Part shown: positions 57,401 through 64,000 of the stretch, piece by piece
Layout: every line of letters begins with the position of its first letter
Numbering within the stretch: position 1 is the first letter of the stretch
Assembly (NCBI RefSeq): GCF_026113935.1
Contig: NZ_JAPEUL010000007.1
Coordinates: 1 to 64,000 of the forward strand
Direction of reading: 5' to 3'
Source of the DNA: Marinomonas rhodophyticola
Lineage (GTDB): Bacteria; Pseudomonadota; Gammaproteobacteria; Pseudomonadales; Marinomonadaceae
Length of the DNA: 64,000 nucleotides
Made by a program: the position numbers and the translations under genes
The notes under the pieces: model-generated
What the model was told of the DNA's origin: nothing
The model's database searches: none
The model's input: only the letters and a program-made list of their open reading frames with translations

Positions 57401-58535
57401 ATGAAGTGGCTTACTTATCCGGCATTTTTGCTGTTGCACACACTGGGTATCATCGGCATGCTTCGAGCATTATTGGTCATTACCCTAATCTGTGGTGCTA
57501 TTCGATTCGTAATACCGTCGCAGTCTGTGGAGTGGCTGTGGGTTGTGGTGGTGTATTTAGCGATGGCCAGCCTGTGGCTTATTTTACAGGAGATCGGTCA
57601 GTTGCAACGTTACTGTGAAACAACTGCTCCGCATCGCCACAAAGACCTTGTACACGCGGGGCAATGGCGGCTTCTTCAGTCGGTGAGTCGCGGGTTTCAG
57701 CAGTGGCTGAACCATGAGCAGCGTCAACAACAACTATTGCAACAGCGTTTGGATGAAATATCCCATTCATCTCATGAGACTCGAACAAAGTGCCGCTTTA
57801 GTCACTCGTAATGCCGAAGGGCAAAGTGATTCGGCCACGGTTGCGGCAGCGGCCGTTGAAGAATTGAATGTGAGCATTGTGCAAGTAGCGTCATTGGCTG
57901 CGGATTCACGGCAGAGTAGCGTAGTTGCTAGTGAGCAACTGGCTGATGGCATTGCGCAGCTCACCAATCTGGTGCAACAGCTGTCTGATATGGCGCAGCA
58001 AGCGACCATCACCGATGTGCTTATCCGCCAACTGAGTAGCAATTCGCACACCATCAATGAAATGTCTGGCACCATTCGTAGTATTGCAGACCAGACTAAC
58101 TTACTGGCTCTGAATGCCGCCATCGAAGCCGCGCGTGCGGGCGAAAGTGGCCGTGGCTTTGCCGTGGTAGCCGATGAAGTGCGGCGTTTGGCCATGCACA
58201 GTCAAGAGTCAGCCACGGAAATCAGTCGCAACATTGAATCCGTTCAGCGCCATATTCAACAGGCCGCGGTTCAGGTGTCTGATTTGGCAGAATTGGCGAA
58301 CCAAAATGCGGAGCGCTCAGAAAAGGTGCGCACTTTGCTTACCCAGGTCCAGCAGCACACGCAGCAACTAACAACGCAAGTTGATCAAGTGGCAAGTAGT
58401 ACCGAACAGCAGGGGCAAGCGGTAGCCGAAATTGCTGAACTGGCCGATCGCGTTCGTCGCGGTAATGCTGCCAATCTGCACGCTGCCGATCAAGCCCGCA
58501 CCATTGCCCATCATCTGGCTCATTTGACAGGATAA
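57401..58535 (+). CDS. Membrane-bound chemoreceptor without periplasmic domain, frameshifted
   Basis: This receptor-like protein has about 377 residues. Two N-terminal helices (about 5-35 and 45-65) have almost no periplasmic loop. A short linker rich in Gln/Arg leads to an MCP signalling domain with [19 protein letters not shown]. An extra A in GAGACTC (57776-57782) breaks the frame between DEISHSSHE and [14 protein letters not shown]. With no sensory domain of its own, it probably depends on a partner; the NIT-domain gene starts 5 bases after its stop. Confidence 0.88.
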
Positions 58536-58540
58536 TTTGT

Positions 58541-59398
58541 ATGAACAGTATCGACTATGCACTCCCGCTCTTGTTCACTGTTTTTATCATCATGGCGTTG
58601 CTGTTTTATGGCTTACACTGGCGTCTGCAACTAAAAAAACGCTTACATATCCAACTGAACATTCGTCAATTGACGTTACTAAGGGTGCTGATAGCCGAGT
58701 TTCAGCGTCATCGTGGTCTGAGTAATGGTGTGCTGTGTGGCGACGCCAGCTTAAATGAGGATCTTGTTCGTACTCGAGAAAAGCTGGATCAGCATATTCT
58801 CACGGCGCAAGAGTTTGATGGCACTCATCAGAAAGCTTGGAGCGGTTTGATTGATCATTGGTCACGTATGCGCGAAGGAAGAACGAGTGATCAAGCTAAT
58901 AATCTCATTCAGCATCATCTCATTATTCGTAACAGCATCTTTTTGATGGAAGATGTGGCTAACGAAATCGATTTGACGAAAGGTCTACCAGAATTGAGCT
59001 ATTTGTCTTGTATCTGGCGTGAGGTGATTCAGGCGGCCGAATGGGCGGGGCAAGCGCGTGCCCTGGGAACAGGGATCGCGGCGGCCGGACACAGTAGTGT
59101 CGAACAGCGCGTAAGAATGCATTTTCTCTATCAAAAAATTGAATTGTTGGCGGATCAGGCTTTTACCACATTGCAGCACCATGCTAAAGAGCATCCGCAG
59201 ATGACGGCGTTTCGTTTGTCGCATGGCGAGCAAGTGGTAACAGATTTTCTGCGTTGTATAAAGCAGGAGCTACTCGGTTCAGAAGTCCCAACGATTACCG
59301 CTAAAACCTATTTTCAGCATGCTACACAGGCCATCGATGAATTGTTGGCTTTGGTGGATAAGGCATTGGAGCAGCTGCAACAATATGGAAAAGAATGA
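58541..59398 (+). CDS. Membrane-anchored NIT-domain protein
   Basis: This 285-residue protein has one N-terminal helix (about 8-28), then an all-helical domain fitting the NIT family that senses nitrate and nitrite. The NIT mark is FQRHRGLSNGVL, in place of the usual RERG-x-S, and a C-terminal HATQAIDELLALVDKALEQL helix is also typical. No ANTAR, HAMP, GGDEF or kinase domain is attached, so it has a sensor but no output. It follows the domain-less MCP by 5 bases, so the two likely form a split receptor. It is not experimentally known to me. Confidence 0.75.
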   Translation: MNSIDYALPLLFTVFIIMALLFYGLHWRLQLKKRLHIQLNIRQLTLLRVLIAEFQRHRGLSNGVLCGDASLNEDLVRTREKLDQHILTAQEFDGTHQKAWSGLIDHWSRMREGRTSDQANNLIQHHLIIRNSIFLMEDVANEIDLTKGLPELSYLSCIWREVIQAAEWAGQARALGTGIAAAGHSSVEQRVRMHFLYQKIELLADQAFTTLQHHAKEHPQMTAFRLSHGEQVVTDFLRCIKQELLGSEVPTITAKTYFQHATQAIDELLALVDKALEQLQQYGKE

Positions 59399-59466
59399 TA
59401 ATGCTTACGTCCTTGCAAGGCATTTTGCTACTATCTTAGGAACGATGATTTTCATAAGGAAGCGTT

Positions 59467-60300
59467 ATGCAATATTCGGTTCTTATTACAGGTTGTTCGT
59501 CAGGTATTGGCTTAGAGGCCGCCAAAATGCTTCAAGAGCGTGATTTTCTGGTGGTGGCGAGTTGTCGCAAACAAGAAGACATCGCCGCGTTACAGGCACA
59601 GGGCATTAAACATGTTGTACAGCTGGATTTAGCTGACTCGGCTTCAATAGAAAAGGGCTTGCAAGAAACCTTAGCCATTACTCACGGTGAGCTTTTTGCC
59701 TTGTTTAACAACGGCGCTTACGGTCAGCCTGGTGCGGTGGAAGATTTGCCTGTGGAGGCGTTGCGTGCGCAGTTCGAATGTAATGTCTTCGGTACGCATG
59801 AACTGACAACCAAGGTACTGAAAGTGATGCTGGCTCAAGGATACGGACGCATTGTCAATAACAGTTCGGTACTTGGCTTGGTGGCCGCGCCGTTCCGCGG
59901 AGCTTACAATGCCAGTAAGTTTGCCTTAGAGGGTTTGACCGATACCTTGCGTTTAGAATTATTTGATACGCCGATCAAGGTGAGTTTGATCGAACCCGGT
60001 CCGATAGAAAGCCGCTTTCGAGCCAATGCGTTGCTGGCGTTGCAAAACAATATCGATATGGAAAACAGCCGCCATAAAAAGGGTTATGAAGACGCAATAG
60101 CAAGGTTAAGTAAAGAAGGCGTGACGTCATCACAAACTTTGCCTGCCAGTGCGGTGGTGAATAAGCTGATTCATGCCTTGGAATCAACGCGCCCAAAAGC
60201 TCGCTATTATGTGACTATGCCAACGTATGGCGCGGTGTTGATGAAACGCATACTCCCAACCTGTTTGTTGGATTGGGTGATGCGTCGTCAAGGTGCGTGA
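59467..60300 (+). CDS. Short-chain dehydrogenase (YbbO-like)
   Basis: This 277-residue SDR has TGCSSGIG near the N-terminus, NNGAYGQPG in place of the usual NNAG, NNSSVLG with the catalytic Ser, and YNASK. The sequence is close in style to E. coli YbbO, an NADP-dependent aldehyde reductase. It stands alone after the NIT gene by 68 bases and overlaps the convergent hydrolase gene by 13 bases. Confidence 0.88.
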   Translation: MQYSVLITGCSSGIGLEAAKMLQERDFLVVASCRKQEDIAALQAQGIKHVVQLDLADSASIEKGLQETLAITHGELFALFNNGAYGQPGAVEDLPVEALRAQFECNVFGTHELTTKVLKVMLAQGYGRIVNNSSVLGLVAAPFRGAYNASKFALEGLTDTLRLELFDTPIKVSLIEPGPIESRFRANALLALQNNIDMENSRHKKGYEDAIARLSKEGVTSSQTLPASAVVNKLIHALESTRPKARYYVTMPTYGAVLMKRILPTCLLDWVMRRQGA

Positions 60301-61301
60301 GGAAGTGTTTTAAGCCAGTCGGACATGGCAGACAGATAAGTAGTGCGAGCCGTCTCATGGGATAGATACAAGTCATGAAAGCCTTGTGCAATACTTACTT
60401 GAGTGAGATTTGTGAAGGTTTTCTTGGCAGCTTGTACCATGCTCTCAACATCCAAAACACCATCGCCTTGCTGGACGTCTTCGACTGTCAGTTTACCTAT
60501 GGTACTGGCAGCCGAGTGGCATAACAGTGTCGGGATTTTGATCCGCTGATTGGCTAGATTGCGCTGCGCATGAATGACTTCTCTTAGCCAATGAAAAGAC
60601 AAATCAAAACCTTGGGCAGGTTTCCAATCTAATCGGTAATCCCACTCGCCACCAAAAACACAATGTATGGTTTTCGCGTAGAGAGAGATTTTTTTAGCGC
60701 GTAAATACGAAAACGGTAGCAAAGAAACCAATACGCGAATAGGCCAGCTAACGCGATTGAGTATCTTAGGTGGAAAGGGTAAGGCAAGAAATGGGCTATT
60801 GAGCATCAGGCCAATTACTTTAGGAAACGCCTTGTTGTAATGGCTTTCGCGTTCGGGCAAAGCATAAGGTTGCGCCAGATAAGTGGACACTACTAAGCCA
60901 CCAGTGGAATGTCCGAGTATGACAACCTGATTGACACCATCTTGTTTCATTGTCGCTAGGGCAATGTCCAAATCTTGACCGTACTGTTCAAGCGACTCAC
61001 ACCAATTTGGTGGGGTTGAGGGGCGAATAGAGCGTCCGTAGCCCTGCAGATCGAGTGCGTAAAAACGATAGCCCAAATTGATAAAGTGCTCTGCTAAACC
61101 AGTTTGAAAAAAATAATCCGTATAACCATGCACATACAAAATGGCGTTGGTCGCGTCAGGATTACCAATATGGTGAATGAGTGTCGTGTGGACTTGAGTT
61201 TTGGGGCCTGCGAAAGAAAAAGTGCGAGCACGGAAATTGGCACCCAATAGGTCTTCACCATCGTTAACTTGTTGCCAGTCTTGTCCTATTGGTGTGCTCA
61301 T
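60288..61301 (-). CDS. Alpha/beta hydrolase (serine aminopeptidase/lysophospholipase-like)
   Basis: This 337-residue hydrolase has the nucleophile elbow GHSTGGLVVSTYL. The oxyanion-side motif ILYVHGYTDYF and a C-terminal GFHDLYLSHE with the catalytic His are present. It resembles the Hydrolase_4 group, which acts on lysophospholipids or monoacylglycerols. It starts 18 bases after the HlyU gene and is likely co-transcribed with it. No signal peptide is seen. Confidence 0.85.
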   Translation of the reverse strand: MSTPIGQDWQQVNDGEDLLGANFRARTFSFAGPKTQVHTTLIHHIGNPDATNAILYVHGYTDYFFQTGLAEHFINLGYRFYALDLQGYGRSIRPSTPPNWCESLEQYGQDLDIALATMKQDGVNQVVILGHSTGGLVVSTYLAQPYALPERESHYNKAFPKVIGLMLNSPFLALPFPPKILNRVSWPIRVLVSLLPFSYLRAKKISLYAKTIHCVFGGEWDYRLDWKPAQGFDLSFHWLREVIHAQRNLANQRIKIPTLLCHSAASTIGKLTVEDVQQGDGVLDVESMVQAAKKTFTNLTQVSIAQGFHDLYLSHETARTTYLSAMSDWLKTLPHAP

Positions 61302-61319
61302 GGTGCTGGTCTCGAGTGG

Positions 61320-61607
61320 TTAATTAAACAGGTTGTCACCAAGTTGGTCGATGGTTAGCTTGGCTTTACGCAAGGTTATCTCAATGCACTCATCACGATT
61401 TGGCATTAAATCTGAACGAATAAAGTTATGTGTTTTTTGTTCTTCACCTTCTCCTTTGGTGATGGTGGCGGCGACGCGATATTGCCCACCGTCTTTCATC
61501 GGAGCGGGTATAATTGAAAACCCCTTGTGTTCTATTGCGTCTTCCGTTTTTTCAGGGGCGCTTTCGCCTCCAGCAAATAGCCCTTTTAGGCTAGATAAGA
61601 TACCCAT
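61320..61607 (-). CDS. HlyU-family protein
   Basis: This 95-residue protein matches the HlyU transcriptional activator family (PF10115 type). Family segments are HKGFSIIPAPMKDGGQYRVAATI, HNFIRSDLMPNRDE and IDQLGDNLF. In Vibrio, HlyU-named proteins include an ArsR-type activator of haemolysin genes, but this short family has no winged helix and its DNA-binding role is not proven. It probably heads a two-gene operon with the hydrolase. Confidence 0.8.
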   Translation of the reverse strand: MGILSSLKGLFAGGESAPEKTEDAIEHKGFSIIPAPMKDGGQYRVAATITKGEGEEQKTHNFIRSDLMPNRDECIEITLRKAKLTIDQLGDNLFN

Positions 61608-61794
61608 GGATGTTCTCTCCTACTGATTTTGCTCTATTTTTCGGGGATTTGTTGTAATAGTCAAATCTCGACGTATGATTTATTTTTCAACGTTAACAGA
61701 ATTACCACAGGATAAGTATTCTGTCGAAGGAAAGTCCCATTATAATGTGTTGCTAGCGTTTACGTTTAATCAGGATATGGGTTTGAGCAAAATC

Positions 61795-62773
61795 ATGAGC
61801 ACTATTACTCAAGTAGCGACCTTGGCAGGGGTTTCTAAAGCAACCGTTTCTCGCGTGTTAAGCGGTGTGACGCCGGTTAAAGAAGAAACTCGAGCTCGAG
61901 TGTTGGCCGCGATTGAAACCTTATCTTATAGCCCAAATCAGGCCGCTCGATCGTTAGCGAGTAACAAAACCTATACCATAGGTTTGGTAGCATCGCGCAT
62001 TGATACAGCCTATTACGGACCTGCCGCGAGTGGGGTTGAAAGAGCATTACGCGGTGGTGACCGTCATGTCATTATTGCGAGTGGTAATGGTTCTTTGGAA
62101 GGGGAACGAGAGGCGGTTGACTTCCTAATCAAACGACAAGTAGACGCGCTGGTATTAGTGACGAACTTTTTATCAGAAGAGGAAGTTGCACAGATTAATG
62201 AACGCTGTCCCGTGTTTGTGTTGAACCAGCAATTTCCTGGCGGAGAAGGGCATAGTATTGCATTTGATAACTTTGCAGGGGGCGAAATGGCTACCCAATA
62301 CCTTATTGATAAAGGGCATCAAAAGATTGCCACGGTGACGGGGCCACTGTGGAAGCATGATGCTTATCAGCGTTATTTAGGCTGTCAAAAAGCACTGCAA
62401 AATGCCGATCTTCCTCTACATTGTCAGTATGAAGGTAATTTCAGTGCAAATTCTGGCATGACTCAGATGGCCTCTATTCTAGCGCTTAAAGATCGGCCCA
62501 CAGCGATCTTTTTTGCTAATGATATTATGGCGATGGGGGCGCTTCATGTGTGCGCAGAACAAGGTATCAAAGTCCCCGATGATATCGCTATTATAGGATT
62601 TGATGATCTTGATATGTCCAAATATTATGCGCCTAGCATAACGACCATAAAACTGCCTTTGTACGATATGGCGGAAGCTGCTGCCTATCTGCTTTTAAAT
62701 ACCATTTACGCTACCAAACATCCGATCAAACATATCTTTTCCCCCGAGTTTCGTTGTTCGCCAGTCGGCGTGA
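61795..62773 (+). CDS. LacI family regulator, C-terminal frameshift
   Basis: This sugar-responsive repressor has about 325 residues. The HTH QVATLAGVSKATVSRVLSG (residues 6-24) and hinge SPNQAARSLAS are typical, followed by a periplasmic-binding-like fold (TYTIGLVASRID, FFANDIMAMGALHVCAE, IGFDDLDMSKYYAPSITTI). The ATG at 61795 gives the usual LacI N-terminus; further upstream the frame lacks coding character. An extra base in TTTCGTTGTT (about 62750) changes the last residues from EFVVRQSA to a longer tail. It likely represses the sugar ABC operon downstream. Confidence 0.9.
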
Positions 62774-62811
62774 TAATAATCTTCTGTTAGTCAAAAAATG
62801 CGTAAAAAATA

Positions 62812-62839
62812 TTGACGAGGTTATTTTATTGGCTAATAT
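62812..62839 (+). promoter_or_regulatory. Promoter of the sugar ABC operon
   Basis: TTGACG and TAATAT are 16 bases apart, a good sigma-70 match just after the LacI gene. Confidence 0.6.
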
Positions 62840-62846
62840 TTGTTCA

Positions 62847-62860
62847 TGAAAGCGGTTTCA
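62847..62860. promoter_or_regulatory. LacI-type operator
   Basis: TGAAAGCGGTTTCA matches the LacI/GalR-family pattern TGAAACCGGTTTCA with the central CG and one mismatch. It starts 8 bases after the -10 box, a position that would block transcription. Confidence 0.7.
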
Positions 62861-62939
62861 TTTCAAGTTTTACCGTTTCAGCTTAAGTCTCTTGAGAGGG
62901 AGATTTGAGGACAAAAACCCAATAGAGGATAAAAATAAT

Positions 62940-64000
62940 ATGATGGGTAAAAAACTGTTTACTGCCACATTAGGGGCAGGTTTTATGAGTGTATCGGTGC
63001 AAGCCGCAGATTTAGAGGTGATTCATTGGTGGACATCGGGCGGGGAACAAAAAGCCGTGACAGTGTTAGCGGAAGAGTTCGATAAACTGGGCAATGATAA
63101 GTGGGTCGATACTGCCGTCGCGCTGGGAGAAAATGCACGAGCATTAACTATGCAGCGTATTTTAGGTGGTGATGCCCCAGTGTGCCGCACAATTCAATAC
63201 CTCTCGTCAGTTCGAAGAATTGATTGAAGAGGGTCTGCTTCTTGATCTCACTCCGGTAGCTGAAAAAGAAGGTTGGACCAGCTTTATTCGTCCTTCTAGT
63301 ATTTTAAATCCCTGTATGAAAGACGGCGGCATTTATTGTGTGCCAGTCAATATACATTCTGCACAGTGGCTTTGGACAAATAAGAAAGTTTTTGCCGAGG
63401 TGGGGGTGAAAGAACCCAACACATGGGAAGAGTTTTTGAGTGTTGCTCCTAAAATTCGTGAGGCAGGTTACATTCCTTTAGCCTTTGGTGGTCAAGGCTG
63501 GCAGGAACGCCACGTCTTTGATGTGGTACTGATTGGGGTGACAGATGAAGCCTTTTGGAATCGTCTGTGGAAAGACAAAAGTGTGGACGCTGCGGGAAGC
63601 GCGCAAATGCGTAAAGTCTTCGAGACTTTTGGTGCTCTAAGGCAATTTACCGATGCGGGAGCACCGGGTCGAAATTGGAATGATGCCACCAACATGGTGA
63701 TCACGGGCAAAGCAGCGGCGCAGGTCATGGGCGACTGGGCACGTGGTGAATTCGCCGCAGCGGATAAGGTTGCTGAGGTGGATTACGGTTGTATTCCTGG
63801 TCCCTCCAAACGCCCTTATCTTACTCTGGGGGGCGATGCGTTTATTTTTCCAAAATCTTCCGATAAAAATCTTGAAGCAGCGCAAATGAAGTTGGCTTCG
63901 ATGATGTTAAGCCCTTACATTCAAGCAAAATTCAATAACACCAAAGGGTCTTTGCCAGTGCGTGCGGATGTCGATTTAAGTGTGGCAGATGCGTGTATGA
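62940..64000 (+). CDS. Sugar ABC transporter substrate-binding protein, partial and frameshifted
   Basis: This is a periplasmic binding protein of the CUT1 family. A signal peptide (KKLFTATLGAGFMSVSVQAA) precedes the mature start DLEVIHWWTSGGEQKAV. WTNKKVFAEVGVKEPNTWEEF and GKAAAQVMGDWARGEF are typical of glucose/glycerol-3-phosphate type proteins. An extra T in GTGTGCCGC (about 63182) breaks the frame after GGDAPV; the next frame continues AAQFNTSRQFEEL. It runs off the window; permease and ATPase genes should follow. Confidence 0.9.

Overview
The window looks like the chromosome of a marine gammaproteobacterium of the Oceanospirillales, most likely Marinomonas or a close relative. This rests on moderate GC, the gene order hemA–TPR lipoprotein–lolB–ispE–prs–rplY–pth–ychF (shared with Pseudomonas), the bamD/rluD-pgeF-clpB block, a full hemCDXY operon, two CspA-type cold-shock genes, a single-gene Gram-negative porin and several chemoreceptors. 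I see no phage, insertion sequence, CRISPR array or plasmid functions. The genus call is inference from synteny and protein style.

Layout: 0-7 kb holds a gene-free stretch with hairpin repeats, cspA-like gene 1, a DUF2058 gene, a porin, a ChrR-type cupin, an FAH-family hydrolase, a DTW-domain tRNA modification enzyme and amtB with a sigma-54/NtrC control region. 7-14 kb holds cold-shock gene 2, a GST, bamD, rluD, pgeF, clpB and a small outer-membrane barrel. 14.3-14.8 kb is a five-gene tRNA array (Gln-Met-Gln-Met-Gln). 14.8-25.8 kb is the housekeeping block (ychF, pth, rplY, prs, ispE, lolB, TPR lipoprotein; divergent hemA-prfA-prmC; yaaA). 26-39 kb holds a BASS-like transporter, an Aer-type chemoreceptor, hemY-hemX-hemD-hemC, argH, an sCache chemoreceptor, an M20 amidohydrolase, a GNAT and a DedA protein. 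39-45 kb is a sulfide/persulfide oxidation module: SulP transporter, DUF442–SQR fusion and persulfide dioxygenase, facing a FisR-type sigma-54 activator. 45-50 kb holds a PEBP protein, an AraC regulator and a CecR/YbhGFS-like export operon. 50.4-55.4 kb is an electrophile or quinone reduction cluster under a divergent TetR regulator. 55.4-59.4 kb holds two more chemoreceptor genes and a separate membrane-anchored NIT-domain protein. 59.4-64 kb holds an SDR, an alpha/beta hydrolase with a HlyU protein, and a LacI-controlled sugar-ABC operon that runs off the edge.

Two systems deserve attention. In the persulfide module, the regulator carries three N-terminal cysteines with the 11/7 spacing I recall for FisR. 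The target operon has a good -24/-12 promoter, and a perfect 12-bp inverted repeat sits about 140 bp upstream as the likely activator site. The second is the MCP + NIT pair, preceded by a complete intrinsic terminator in its own leader although no gene lies upstream on that strand, which suggests attenuation.

A strong technical signal runs through the window. Twenty-one single-base indels break about twenty genes, several of them essential or strongly conserved (hemA, prmC, pth, argH, clpB, hemD). Seven of the insertions fall exactly in the middle of GAG|CTC, and most deletions are in homopolymers. I read these genes as intact in the organism and broken in this sequence, and I report spans across the frameshifts.
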